Positions 10,189-19,253 of a stretch of 64,000 nt of DNA are shown here, in pieces. This DNA is from WHSW01 sp963749365. GTDB lineage: Bacteria; Actinomycetota; Thermoleophilia; Solirubrobacterales; 70-9. A program made the position numbers and the translations under genes. Within the stretch, counting starts at the first letter, position 1. Every line of letters begins with the position of its first letter. Under the pieces are notes generated by a model, which was not told where the DNA came from, searched no databases, and saw only the letters and a program-made list of their open reading frames with translations. The stretch lies in assembly GCA_963749365.1 (NCBI GenBank), contig CAVVME010000004.1:124001-188000 (forward strand), read 5' to 3'.

Positions 10189-10686
10189 TCAGCCGGAGCC
10201 CGCGTCGAGCGCCTCGGCGGCGGCGCGCCGGCGCAGCGCCTCGAGCCGCGAGCGCTGCTCGGCTGCCCGCTGCGCGAGCTGGTCGAAGTCGGCGCCGTCG
10301 ACGCGGGCGCCGAGCGCCGCCCGCAGCGACTCCCAGAGCGCGAGCTTGCCGGTCACCCCGAGGACCAGGCCCTCGAGCTCGACCACGCGGCTGAGCGGCG
10401 AGTAGGAGGTGAGGCTGTTGTTCGGCTTCAGGCGGCCGAGCTTCTCCGCGGTCCAGCCGCCGGCGTCCTTGAGCCGGCTCGGCTTCACCCCGAGGCCGTC
10501 CATGACCCGTTCCAAGGTCTCGCGGTCGGCGGCGATCTCGTCGGCGATCGCCGACAGCTCCTGCCCGTAGTCGGAGTCGCGGTTCGACCCGGCTGCGCGG
10601 CGCGCCAATTCCAGTCCCCCCGTCGAGCCGGCGTGATGGTCCTGGAGGTAGGTGCGCAGCATCTCGTTCACTTTCACTTGCGCCAT
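10189..10686 (-). CDS. Conserved helical protein of unknown function
   Basis: The product has 165 residues, is predicted almost entirely helical (VNEMLRTYLQDHHAGSTGGL, ELSAIADEIAADRETLERVM) and has a short central motif, SYSPLSRVVELEGLVLGV. The layout of four helices with internal His, Glu and Asp is compatible with a ferritin-like or DinB-like bundle. The metal-ligand pattern is not clear enough to call one. ATG 10686 follows a modest purine-rich stretch. It converges with the SnoaL-like gene and is divergent from the gene at 10759. Confidence 0.6.
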   Translation of the reverse strand: MAQVKVNEMLRTYLQDHHAGSTGGLELARRAAGSNRDSDYGQELSAIADEIAADRETLERVMDGLGVKPSRLKDAGGWTAEKLGRLKPNNSLTSYSPLSRVVELEGLVLGVTGKLALWESLRAALGARVDGADFDQLAQRAAEQRSRLEALRRRAAAEALDAGSG

Positions 10687-10758
10687 TCGCGGCAGGGTCG
10701 CAGACTGCTCGCGGTCGTGTGCTGACACCGGCCCGCCGGTGCCGATAGGTTGAACCCG

Positions 10759-11025
10759 ATGGACCATCGGATCGAGCGCGTGGCGCTGGAGACCGACCGC
10801 TACCGGATCAGCGGCGATCTGACCCTGCCCAAGGAGGGCTATCGCAGCCGGATCAGCGACTACCTCAACATCGCCGAGCTCGCCTTCATCCCGCTGGCGA
10901 ACGCGGAGATCGCGCCGCTCGCCGGCGGCGAGGCGGAGCGCCGCGAGTTCATCGCCGTGGGCCGCGTCCACGTCCAGCTCGCCTATCCGATCGCCGAACA
11001 GGGCAGGCCGGCGGCGCAAGGCTGA
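10759..11025 (+). CDS. Small conserved protein, DUF6812-like
   Basis: The 88-residue product contains VALETDRYRISGDLTLPKEG, then RISDYLNIAELAFIPLANAE, and ends in a beta-rich segment. This is the pattern of a short actinobacterial/Thermoleophilia family that I associate with DUF6812 (unknown function). ATG 10759 was preferred over TTG 10750. It has no signal peptide or membrane segment. Confidence 0.65.
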   Translation: MDHRIERVALETDRYRISGDLTLPKEGYRSRISDYLNIAELAFIPLANAEIAPLAGGEAERREFIAVGRVHVQLAYPIAEQGRPAAQG

Positions 11026-11033
11026 GCCGGCGC

Positions 11034-11384
11034 TCAGGCGATCAGGTCGCCCGGCGCCGCCTCGCGATCGGGGCGCACCAGGACCACCCCGAGCCGTTCG
11101 TCGAGCGCCCCGAGGACCAGCACCTCGGAGACGAACGGGCCGATCCGCTTCGGCGGGAAGTTGACCACCCCGACCACCAGCGTGCCCTCGAGCTGCTCGC
11201 GCGCGTAGCTGCTGATCTGGGCCGAGGAGCGGCGCCTTCCGAGCTCGGGCCCGAAATCGAGCTCGAGCTTCCAGGCGGGCACCCGCGCCTCCGGGAACTC
11301 CTCGACCGAGACGACCCGGGCCACCCTGATCTCGACCGCCTCGAACTCGGCCCAGCCGATCTCCGGGCGACGCTCGGCGCTCAT
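11034..11384 (-). CDS. csaA: CsaA-like tRNA-binding-domain protein
   Basis: The 116-residue protein is a stand-alone OB-fold tRNA-binding domain. Residues FEAVEIRVARVVSVEEFPEA and the pair VVGVVNFPPKRIGPFVSEVL match CsaA, a dimeric export-related chaperone-like protein in Bacillus. The length matches the family (about 110). Its ATG overlaps the alcohol dehydrogenase stop by 4 bp, so it is the last gene of the minus-strand operon 14372-11034. Confidence 0.88.
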   Translation of the reverse strand: MSAERRPEIGWAEFEAVEIRVARVVSVEEFPEARVPAWKLELDFGPELGRRRSSAQISSYAREQLEGTLVVGVVNFPPKRIGPFVSEVLVLGALDERLGVVLVRPDREAAPGDLIA

Positions 11385-12415
11385 GGCGTGAGCACGATCT
11401 TGAGCGCCTCGCGGCGGTCATAGACGTCGTAGGCCTCGGCCGCATCGTCGAGGGGCATGTGGTGAGTGACGAGCGGGCTCGGATCGAGCGCTCCGGAGGC
11501 AAGCCGCGCGAGCACCGGGTCGACGTGCTTGATCACGTTCGCGTGCCCGGTCTTCAGGGTCAGGGCCTTGATCCAGACGATCCCCATGTGGAGCTCGATC
11601 CGCTCGGCGTAGACCCCGGTCGCCGACACCGTTCCCGCCTTGCGGGTCAGCCGGCAGGCAAGCTCGAGCGCGTCGGGATGGCCGACCGCGTCGATCGTCG
11701 CGTCGACCCCGCGGCCCTCGGTCGCCGCCTTGACGATCGCCCGCGGGTCCTGCTCGCTCAGGTGCGCCGGCTCGGCCCCCAGCGAGCGGGCCAGCTCGAG
11801 CCGCTCGCCAACCGTGTCGACCGCGATCACCCGTGCCGCGCCCTCGGCGAGCGCGGCCTGCACGGCGCAGAGGCCGACCGGGCCGAGTCCGAGCACGGCC
11901 AGGGTCGAGCCCGGGCCGATCCCGGTCTCGACCACCGCGTGATAGCCGGTCCCCATCACGTCGCCGGCGAACAGGGCGACCTCGTCCGACATCCCCTCCG
12001 GCACCCGGCGCAGGGTCAGGTCAGCGTTCGGGACCAGGAGCAGCTCCGCCTGGGCGCCCTGCAGCGAGCCGAGCGTCGCGCCGTGGCCGAAGACCCGCCC
12101 GCGGTCGCACTTGTGAAAGTCGCCGCGGGCGCAGAAGAAGCACTCGCCGCAGGCCGTGCAATAGGTGCCGAGTACGCGGTCCCCCTCGGCGATCGCGCTG
12201 ACCTCGGCGCCGACGGCGATCACGGTGCCGACGTACTCGTGGCCGAGGATGAACCCCGGCTCGATCTCGACCCGGCCGTGGAAGATGTGCAGGTCGGAGC
12301 CGCAGATGCCGCTCGCCTCGACCCGAACGATCGCCTCGCTTGGAGCGGTGAGCTCGGGCTCGGGGACCTCGTCGACGCGCACCTCGCCCGCCGCCCGGAA
12401 GGTGACCGCTCTCAT
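11381..12415 (-). CDS. Zinc-dependent alcohol dehydrogenase (MDR superfamily)
   Basis: The 344-residue protein has catalytic-zinc ligands in GICGSDLHIFHG and GHEY, four structural-zinc Cys (CTACGECFFCARGDFHKC), and a Rossmann motif LGLGPVGLCAVQ. Full-length MDR enzymes of this kind oxidise alcohols or polyols with NAD(P). The position between a frameshifted SDR and CsaA, downstream of a terpenoid synthase-like gene, hints at a role in modifying an isoprenoid alcohol; this is an inference from context. Confidence 0.92.
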   Translation of the reverse strand: MRAVTFRAAGEVRVDEVPEPELTAPSEAIVRVEASGICGSDLHIFHGRVEIEPGFILGHEYVGTVIAVGAEVSAIAEGDRVLGTYCTACGECFFCARGDFHKCDRGRVFGHGATLGSLQGAQAELLLVPNADLTLRRVPEGMSDEVALFAGDVMGTGYHAVVETGIGPGSTLAVLGLGPVGLCAVQAALAEGAARVIAVDTVGERLELARSLGAEPAHLSEQDPRAIVKAATEGRGVDATIDAVGHPDALELACRLTRKAGTVSATGVYAERIELHMGIVWIKALTLKTGHANVIKHVDPVLARLASGALDPSPLVTHHMPLDDAAEAYDVYDRREALKIVLTP

Positions 12416-12437
12416 CTGCGCCGCCGACCTGCCTCGC

Positions 12438-13206
12438 TCAGCGCGGCGGCATCCGCAGCGCGCCGTCGAGCCTGATCGTGGTTCCGTTGAGCATCGGGTT
12501 CTCGACGATCGAGACCGCGAGCCGGGCGAACTCGTCCGGGTCGCCGAGCCGCGAGGGGAACGGGACCTGCTCGCCGAGCGCGGTCCGGGCCTCCTCGGGC
12601 AGGGCGCCGAGCAGCGGGGTATCGAAGAGCCCGGGGGCGATCGCGACCACCCGGACGCCGCGGCCCGCGAGGTCTCGCGCCGCCGGCAGGGTCATGCCGA
12701 CGATCCCGCCCTTCGACGCGGAGTAGGCGACCTGGCCGATCTGGCCGTCGAAGGCGGCGGTCGAAGAGGTGCTGATGCAGACCCCGCGCTCTCCCCCCTG
12801 GTCGGGCTCGTTGGCGCCGATCGCCGTCGCCGCGAGGCGGAGCACGTTGAAGCTCCCGACCAGGTTCACCTCGACCACCTTCGCGAACAGCTCGAGCGGG
12901 TGCGGTCCCTGCTTGCCGGTCGTCCGCTGCGCCCAGCCGATGCCCGGCGCAGCAGACCGAGATCCGCAGGCCGCCGTCGAGCTGCGCCGCGGTATCCACC
13001 GCGCCCTGGACCGCGGCCTCGTCGGTGACGTCGGCCTCCACGAACCGGGCCCGCTCGCCGAGCTCGGAGGCCAGCGCCTCGCCCTGCTCCGCGTTCAGGT
13101 CGGCGATCACGACCTGGGCGCCGCGCGCGTGCAGCCTCCGGGTCGCTGCGGCTCCGAGGCCGGAGGCCCCACCGCTGATCAGCGCGCCCGCGCCCTCGAC
13201 CTTCAT
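12438..13206 (-). pseudogene. SDR, 3-hydroxyacyl-CoA dehydrogenase type-2-like, one frameshift
   Basis: The gene starts with ATG 13206 (overlapping the upstream stop by 4 bp) and encodes a Rossmann start, ALISGGASGLGAAATRRL. Near 12943-12945 an extra C in a CCC run breaks the frame inside the conserved NAG-like motif (CCAG). Removing one base restores CAGIGWAQRTTGKQG, KVVEVNLVGSFNVLRL and the catalytic VAYSASKGGIVGMTL, through to DGALRMPPR. The restored protein would be about 255 residues, as expected. It is either a sequencing indel or a recent pseudogene, since the second half is otherwise intact. Confidence 0.8.
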
Positions 13207-14372
13207 CGCGCCGGGATCCTGGATGCGCCGACGTGCTTGCTGGCGGTCGAGCTCTCGCGCGGCATGGGAGGGGCGGCGGCTCCGTTGGAGGGCGCGGTCA
13301 GACGCGCTGCGGCAGTGTTGAAGTCGGTTTCGACCCGTTTCAGGGCCCGGCGGGCCCAGCGCTTGGAGACCAAGGCCGGGATCGAGGCGGCGACGACCCC
13401 GAGGCGGCCGCGCGGGCCGGGCCAGGCGGGGTTGCCGGTGCGCAGCGCGCAAGACCGGTAGTGGAGGTCGGTGAACAGCAGCATCAGCACGGCGGCGGTA
13501 CGAACCGATGCGGTGCGGCCGAGATCGAGCCGGTCGAACAGCCGGCGATATGCGGGCGCCCGTGCCAGAGCCATCGCCAAGTACTGCTCGCGCGCGTTCC
13601 TGATCGCCGCCCGGCGCTCGGGCTGCTCGCCAGTCGGGCCGAGATAGGGCTCGAGCGCCGGGTGATAGGCGATCCCGCGCGCCAGGTCGCGCTCGATGTC
13701 GCGGCTGACGTTGGCGAGCTGGATCATCTCGCTGACCCTGAACGCGTCCTCGCGGGCGGGCTCGCTCAGCTCACACCCGTCGATCAGACGAAGCGTGAAC
13801 ACCGCCGGATGGCCGATCACGTTGCGGCAGTAGAGCGCCAGCTGGTCGGCGTCGCGCAGCGTGCCTCCCTGGCGGGCCATCGCCTCGGTCGACCACGCCA
13901 TCCCCTCGGCCATCGAGCCGACCAGGTCCCCGATCTGTTTCCGTACCTCCGCCGGCAGGGTCCGAAAGACGACGTCGACCAGGGCGCAGCGCGAGAGCAG
14001 CAGCAGGTAGACGCGGTCGCGGTGATCGCGGGCGTGCTCCTCGGAGATCGCGCTCGGCAGTGGGAGGACGATGTCGTCGAACCGGGCCGAGAACCGTCGT
14101 AGTGCGGCGACGCTGGCCTGCGGGTCGTCGATCAGGTCCTCGTAGGTGTCGAGCATCCGGCAGTAGAGGTAGGCGACCGCCGCCGCCCGCGCCTGGGGGG
14201 CCGGGAGGACGACGATGCTCGCCGCGAAGCTGCGCGCGGCGTGCGGGAGCACGCGCCAGACGAAGCGCTCGGGGTCCCGCTCGCGCGCCAGCGCCTCGAG
14301 GTCGGGCCGGCCTCGGTCCGCCAGCAGGCCGCGGATCAGCAGGACGGGTCCCTGGATGGACCCCCAGGTCAT
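13203..14372 (-). CDS. Phytoene/squalene synthase-family protein
   Basis: The protein of about 389 residues has the two Asp-rich motifs of head-to-head prenyl synthases: DTYED in YLYCRMLDTYEDLIDD (residues about 75-79) and NVSRDIERDLARG in the second half. The family condenses two prenyl diphosphates to squalene, dehydrosqualene or phytoene. The length exceeds the usual 280-350 because of a C-terminal tail rich in Ala, Pro and Arg. ATG 14372 was preferred over TTG 14381; neither has a clear ribosome-binding site. It is first in an operon with an SDR, a Zn-alcohol dehydrogenase and CsaA. The product is not predictable. Confidence 0.85.
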   Translation of the reverse strand: MTWGSIQGPVLLIRGLLADRGRPDLEALARERDPERFVWRVLPHAARSFAASIVVLPAPQARAAAVAYLYCRMLDTYEDLIDDPQASVAALRRFSARFDDIVLPLPSAISEEHARDHRDRVYLLLLSRCALVDVVFRTLPAEVRKQIGDLVGSMAEGMAWSTEAMARQGGTLRDADQLALYCRNVIGHPAVFTLRLIDGCELSEPAREDAFRVSEMIQLANVSRDIERDLARGIAYHPALEPYLGPTGEQPERRAAIRNAREQYLAMALARAPAYRRLFDRLDLGRTASVRTAAVLMLLFTDLHYRSCALRTGNPAWPGPRGRLGVVAASIPALVSKRWARRALKRVETDFNTAAARLTAPSNGAAAPPMPRESSTASKHVGASRIPAR

Positions 14373-14443
14373 CGCGTCCAAGCTAGCAAGGCCCGCCCCA
14401 ACCGCAGCGGGTAGTGTCGGAAGCCACGATCAGGAGTGAGGAG

Positions 14444-15307
14444 ATGAACGAAGACCCTGGAGCGGTGCTGATCACCGGCTGCTCGTCGGGCATCGGTCGG
14501 GAGACGGCGCGGCGGCTCGCCGGCAAGGGCTGGACCGTGTACGCGACCGCGCGCCGGCCCGAGCAGATCGCCGATCTCGAGCGTGACGGTTGCCGGACGC
14601 TGGCGCTCGACGTCACCGAGGAGGCCTCGATGAGGGCCGCGGTGGCCGCGGTCGAGGCCGAGCACGGCGCGGTCGGGGCGCTGGTCAACAACGCCGGCTA
14701 CAGCCAGTCGGGCGCGTTGGAGACGCTGCCGATGGAACGGCTGCGGGCGCAGTTCGAGACCAACGTCTTCGGCCTCGTGCGGATGTGCCAGCTGGTGCTG
14801 CCGGCAATGCGTGCGGCGGGCCGGGGGACGATCGTCAACCTGAGCTCGATGGGCGGCAAGCTCACCTTCCCGGGGGGCGGCGCTTATCACGCGAGCAAGC
14901 ACGCGGTCGAGGCGCTCTCGGACGCGCTGCGTTGGGAGGTGCGCGGGTTCGGGGTCCGGGTGGTGATCGTCGAGCCGGGCCTGATCACGACCCGATTCGG
15001 CGAGACCGCGGCCGGGTCGATCTCCGATGCGGCGGCGCCCGAGCCCGAGGGCGACGACCCCTACGCCGCGTTCAACGCCGCCGTCGGGTCGGCGACCGTC
15101 GGCGCCTACGAGGGCCCACTGGCGAAGCTCGGCGGCGGCCCGGACGCGGTCGCCAAGGTGATCGAGCGGGCGATCGCGAGCGGCAACCCGCGGCCGCGCT
15201 ACAAGGTGACCGCGTCGGCCCGGCTGGCGCTCGCGCAGCGCGCCCTGCTTCCCGACCGCGCCTGGGACTCTGTGCTGCGGAGCCAGTTTCCCACCCCGGG
15301 GTCCTGA
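14444..15307 (+). CDS. Short-chain dehydrogenase/reductase
   Basis: The 287-residue classical SDR shows the cofactor motif TGCSSGIG (residues about 11-18), NNAG, catalytic Ser in NLSSMGG and YHASK. An Arg-containing segment YATARRPEQI suggests NADP(H) preference. It resembles 17-beta-hydroxysteroid dehydrogenase-like oxidoreductases acting on lipids or steroids. ATG 14444 follows AGGAG and a second purine run, so the GTG at 14414 was rejected. It is divergent from the prenyl synthase operon. Confidence 0.88.
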   Translation: MNEDPGAVLITGCSSGIGRETARRLAGKGWTVYATARRPEQIADLERDGCRTLALDVTEEASMRAAVAAVEAEHGAVGALVNNAGYSQSGALETLPMERLRAQFETNVFGLVRMCQLVLPAMRAAGRGTIVNLSSMGGKLTFPGGGAYHASKHAVEALSDALRWEVRGFGVRVVIVEPGLITTRFGETAAGSISDAAAPEPEGDDPYAAFNAAVGSATVGAYEGPLAKLGGGPDAVAKVIERAIASGNPRPRYKVTASARLALAQRALLPDRAWDSVLRSQFPTPGS

Positions 15308-15419
15308 GAGGCGCATCCCGGGCCGGGCCCGCGGCTGGCGCAAGCGAGCATAATGTGATGTGGTACGCGAAACGTCCAAACCCGATGGGTTGCGGTCTTC
15401 GCGACCGCAGGAGGTACAG

Positions 15420-17117
15420 ATGAGGATCAGGGCCGAGGGAAGCCGCGCGAAGCTGTTCGGACTGCTGACGGCACTCGCACTGGCATCGAGCGTGGCGCTC
15501 GCCGCTTGTGGCGGCGACGATGAGGACGACAGCGGCGCCACCGCCGAGGGGGGCGAGGTTACGATCGCCCAGACCTCCCAGCCCGACTACCTCGATCCGG
15601 CCCTCACCTACACCGTCAACGGGATCGAGCCGCTGTGGCTCGTCTACACGCCGCTGCTCACCTACCCGCACGTCGAGGGCCAGGCCGGATCCGAGCTGAT
15701 CCCGGGCCTCGCCGAGGAGCTTCCGGAGATCTCCGAGGACGGCAAGACCTACACCCTGACCCTGCGCGACGGGCTCAAGTTCTCCGACGGGTCGCCCGTC
15801 GTTGCCTCCGACTTCGAGCACACGGTCAAGCGGGTGCTGAACCTCGAGTCCGGCGGCTCGGCCTTCTACCAGACGATCGAGGGCGCGACCGAGTACCTCG
15901 AGGCGGGCGATCCCGAGGGCGACATCTCGGGGATCGAGACCGACGACAAGACCGGCGAGATCACGATCCAGCTGGTCGAGGCCGACGCCTCGTTTTCGAA
16001 CATCCTGGCGATGTGGTTCGCGGGCCTGGTGCCCGGCGACACGCCGTTCGAGAACATGACCAAGGACCCGCCCCCCGGCGTCGGTCCGTTCATGGTCACC
16101 GAGTCGGTCCCGAACCGCCAGTTCGTGCTCGAGAAGAACCCCGAGTTCGAGAAGCTGGGGATCCCCGAGATCCCCGTCCCGGCGCTGGACAAGATCACGA
16201 CCGAGATCGTCCCGAACCTGAGCCAGCAGACGCAAGATGTGCTCGACAACAAGCTCGACTACATGCAGGATTCGGTCTCAGTGGACCTGAAGCCGACGGT
16301 GCTCGAGCAGGCCTCGGACCGCTACGAGGAGTACTTGACGCCGTCGACCTACTACTTCTTCATGGATAACGGGATCGCCCCGTTCGACGACCCGCTTGTG
16401 CGCGAGGCGGTCAACGTCGGAATCGACAAGCCGGCCCTGGCCCGCCTGTACGCGGGCGAGCTGGCACCCGGATGCTCGTTCCTGCCACCGGGCTTTCCCG
16501 GCTACGACGAGGCGTTCGACACCACCGAGTGCCCGTACGGCGACCCGAGCCAGCCGCCGGACCTGAAGAAGGCCCAGGACCTGATCAAGCAGGCCGGCGC
16601 CGAGGGCGCGGAGGTCACGGTCTGGGGCAACACCGACGACCCGACCCCGAAGGTGACCCAGGCGTACGCCGACATGCTGAACGAGATGGGCTTCGACACG
16701 GAGGTCGAGCTGCTCAACGGCGGCGTCTACTTCCAGACGATCGGCAACGCCAAGACCAAAGCTCAGACCGGGTTTTCGAACTGGTTCGCGGACTTCCCGC
16801 ATCCGCTCAACTTCTACTTCCTGGTTGACGGGGCGTCGATCCAACCGACCAACAACCAGAACTTCGGAAACGTCGACGACCCGAAGATCAACGACGAGAT
16901 CAACAGGTTGAGCGGGGAGACGGACGTGCAGTCGGTTGCGAGCGACTGGGCGGAGCTGGACCGCTACCTGGTCAGCCCGCCACAGAGCTACATCGCCCCG
17001 TATGGCCACACAAAGGAACCCAAGTTCATGTCCGAGCGGATGGACTACGACTCGGCCGTGTTCCACCCGGTGTATTTCAACGACTACTCGACCTGGGCGT
17101 TGAAGGAGGGCGAGTAG
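15420..17117 (+). CDS. ABC transporter substrate-binding lipoprotein, family 5 (peptide/nickel type)
   Basis: The 565-residue protein has a lipoprotein signal with lipobox LAAC near residue 30, an acidic linker, then an SBP_bac_5 domain with LTYTVNGIEPLWLVYTPLLT and TLRDGLKFSDGSPVVASDFE. It is the extracytoplasmic receptor of the importer encoded downstream (17189-21382), probably for peptides. The ATG follows GCAGGAGG. A strong hairpin directly after the stop could let this gene be expressed more than the permease genes. Confidence 0.93.
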   Translation: MRIRAEGSRAKLFGLLTALALASSVALAACGGDDEDDSGATAEGGEVTIAQTSQPDYLDPALTYTVNGIEPLWLVYTPLLTYPHVEGQAGSELIPGLAEELPEISEDGKTYTLTLRDGLKFSDGSPVVASDFEHTVKRVLNLESGGSAFYQTIEGATEYLEAGDPEGDISGIETDDKTGEITIQLVEADASFSNILAMWFAGLVPGDTPFENMTKDPPPGVGPFMVTESVPNRQFVLEKNPEFEKLGIPEIPVPALDKITTEIVPNLSQQTQDVLDNKLDYMQDSVSVDLKPTVLEQASDRYEEYLTPSTYYFFMDNGIAPFDDPLVREAVNVGIDKPALARLYAGELAPGCSFLPPGFPGYDEAFDTTECPYGDPSQPPDLKKAQDLIKQAGAEGAEVTVWGNTDDPTPKVTQAYADMLNEMGFDTEVELLNGGVYFQTIGNAKTKAQTGFSNWFADFPHPLNFYFLVDGASIQPTNNQNFGNVDDPKINDEINRLSGETDVQSVASDWAELDRYLVSPPQSYIAPYGHTKEPKFMSERMDYDSAVFHPVYFNDYSTWALKEGE

Positions 17118-17127
17118 CGGCAGCAAA

Positions 17128-17153
17128 GAGGGGCGCCAGTTGGCGCCCCTCTG
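17128..17153 (+). terminator. Strong hairpin between binding-protein and permease genes
   Basis: A perfect 12-bp inverted repeat (AGAGGGGCGCCA and its complement, separated by GT) starts 11 bp after the binding-protein stop. The following sequence is TGGCTTTCCTTG, a weak T tract. It probably stabilises the upstream mRNA or partly terminates transcription. Confidence 0.7.
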
Positions 17154-17188
17154 GCTTTCCTTGCCCGATGGAGGGATAATCGGCACGG

Positions 17189-18241
17189 GTGGCTCCTGAC
17201 GAGGTCATAACCGCGGAGTCCGGGACCGACCTCCTGGCCCCTCCCGGAGGCTTCGAGGGCGAGCAGCAGAGGGGGCCATTGGGCGCGAGCCCGTGGCAGC
17301 TTGCGTGGCGGCGACTGCGCCGTGACAAGGCAGGGCTCGTCTTCGGGGTCCTCTTCCTGTTTCTCGTCGCCGCCTGCCTGGCGGCTCCGCTGTGGGCCGA
17401 GCATGTCGCCCACACCACCCCGGACGAGAACCATCTCACCGACACGATCCAACAGGACGGTGAGACGGTCAATGTCGTCAGCCTCGAGGGGATCCCGATT
17501 GGTCCGACCTTTCACGGCGAGTTCTTCCTCGGCGCCGACGGCAACGGTCGCGACAACATGGTCCGGCTGCTCTACGGCGGGCGCAATTCGCTGATGATCG
17601 GGGTCGGCGCTGCCCTGATCACCACGCTGCTCGGCATCTTCGCCGGCTTGCTGGGCGGCTACCTGCGCGGCTTTACCGACACTGCGCTCTCGCGCTTCAT
17701 GGACATCATCTGGGCCTTCCCCGTGATCCTGCTCGGAGTCGCCCTGGGCACCTCACTGGCCCTCGGTGGCTTACAAATCGGGCCACTCTCGATCTCCGGC
17801 GACAGCCTCGCGATCCCGACGCTGATCATCGCGGTCGTCTACGTGCCCTATCTGGCCCGGCCGATCCGCGGCCAGGTGCTGGGCCTGCGCGAGAAGGAGT
17901 TCGTCGAGGCGGCGCGGGCGCAGGGGATGGGTGCCTGGCGAATCATGTTCTCGGAAATCCTCCCCAACGTCACCTCGACCCTGATCGTCTTCTTCCCGCT
18001 CCTGGTCGCGAACGCGATCCTGCTCGAGTCGGCGCTCTCGTTTCTCGGCGCCGGGGTACAGGCACCGGATCCCTCCTGGGGCACGATGATCGACGAGGGC
18101 GTGCAGCGGATCGTCACCGCTCCGTATCTGGCGATCGTGCCCGGCGCGATGCTGGTGCTCACCGTGATGGCGCTGAACGTGTTCGGCGACTCCGTCCGCG
18201 ACGCGCTCGACCCGCGGGCGACGATCAAGATCGACCACTGA
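17189..18241 (+). CDS. ABC importer permease, DppC/OppC type
   Basis: The 350-residue membrane protein has an N-terminal cytoplasmic stretch, a first membrane segment (GLVFGVLFLFLVAACLAA) and the DppC-type core. The EAA loop for ATPase contact reads EFVEAARAQGMGAWRIMFSEI, followed by LPNVTSTL. It starts with GTG 17189. A periplasmic insert of about 50 residues follows the first membrane segment. It pairs with the DppB-type permease that follows by 28 bp. Confidence 0.92.
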   Translation: MAPDEVITAESGTDLLAPPGGFEGEQQRGPLGASPWQLAWRRLRRDKAGLVFGVLFLFLVAACLAAPLWAEHVAHTTPDENHLTDTIQQDGETVNVVSLEGIPIGPTFHGEFFLGADGNGRDNMVRLLYGGRNSLMIGVGAALITTLLGIFAGLLGGYLRGFTDTALSRFMDIIWAFPVILLGVALGTSLALGGLQIGPLSISGDSLAIPTLIIAVVYVPYLARPIRGQVLGLREKEFVEAARAQGMGAWRIMFSEILPNVTSTLIVFFPLLVANAILLESALSFLGAGVQAPDPSWGTMIDEGVQRIVTAPYLAIVPGAMLVLTVMALNVFGDSVRDALDPRATIKIDH

Positions 18242-18269
18242 TGGCGGCCCCAGGCGACAGAGGGCGCTG

Positions 18270-19253
18270 ATGGGCCGCTTCATCGCCCGCCGGCTGGTCT
18301 CGATGCTGTTGGTGCTGTTCGCCGTCTCGGTGATCACCTTTTTGATCTTCAACGTGATCCCGAACTCCGATCCCGCGGTGCGGATGGCGGGCAAGCAGCC
18401 GACGAAGGAGGTGATCGAGGAGATCCGGCAGGAGTGGGGCTTCGACGAGCCGATCTACACCCAGTACTTCACCACGATGGAGAAGCTGTTCAGCGGTGAC
18501 ATGATCAGCTACTTCACCCAGCTCAACGTCGTCGAGGAGATCTGGAAGGGGCTGCCCAGGACGCTGGCGCTGGCGATCGGCGCCGCCATCATGTCGCTGT
18601 TCTTCGGGGTGGCGCTGGGCCTGTTCACGGCGATGCGGGCCGGCAACGTCTCGGACCGATTACTGACCGTGATTGCGATGGTCGGGATCTCGATGCCCGT
18701 GTTCTGGATCGGGGCGCTGATGAACCACTACCTCGGCTTCCAGCTCTCGAACACGCTCGGCTTCGAGCTGTTTCCGAACGGGGGCTACGTCGAGTTCACC
18801 GAGAGCCCGTTCGAGTGGTTTCACCACCTGCTGTTGCCGTGGATCGCGCTCTCGATCCTCTTCGTCGGCCTCTACTCGCGGGTACTGCGCGGCGACATCC
18901 TCGACGCCATGAATGAGGACTACGTCCGCACCGCGCGCTCGAAGGGACTCTCCGAGCGCCAGGTGTTGCTCCGTCACGTGCTGCGTAATTCGCTGATTCC
19001 GGTGGTCACGCTCTGGGGCCTGGACTTCGCGATCATCATCGGCGGGGGGGCGATCCTCACCGAGACCGTCTTCAACCTCCAGGGCGTCGGCCAGTACGCC
19101 GCGGACGCGATCGGCCAGCTCGACCAGCCGCCGATCCTCGCGGTGACCATGTTCGGCGCCTTCTTCGTCGTCTTCTTCAATGCGGTCGTCGACATCCTCT
19201 ACGCCTTTCTCGACCCACGGATCCGGCTCGAGGCCGGCGACACGGCGTCATGA
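18270..19253 (+). CDS. ABC importer permease, DppB/OppB type
   Basis: The 327-residue protein begins MGRFIARRLVSMLLVLFAVS, typical of DppB, and carries the coupling loop DYVRTARSKGLSERQVLLRH and the motif VTLWGLDFAIIIGGGAILTE. It forms the heterodimeric membrane channel with the DppC-type protein. Its stop overlaps the next ATG (ATGA), implying translational coupling with the first ATPase. Confidence 0.93.
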   Translation: MGRFIARRLVSMLLVLFAVSVITFLIFNVIPNSDPAVRMAGKQPTKEVIEEIRQEWGFDEPIYTQYFTTMEKLFSGDMISYFTQLNVVEEIWKGLPRTLALAIGAAIMSLFFGVALGLFTAMRAGNVSDRLLTVIAMVGISMPVFWIGALMNHYLGFQLSNTLGFELFPNGGYVEFTESPFEWFHHLLLPWIALSILFVGLYSRVLRGDILDAMNEDYVRTARSKGLSERQVLLRHVLRNSLIPVVTLWGLDFAIIIGGGAILTETVFNLQGVGQYAADAIGQLDQPPILAVTMFGAFFVVFFNAVVDILYAFLDPRIRLEAGDTAS

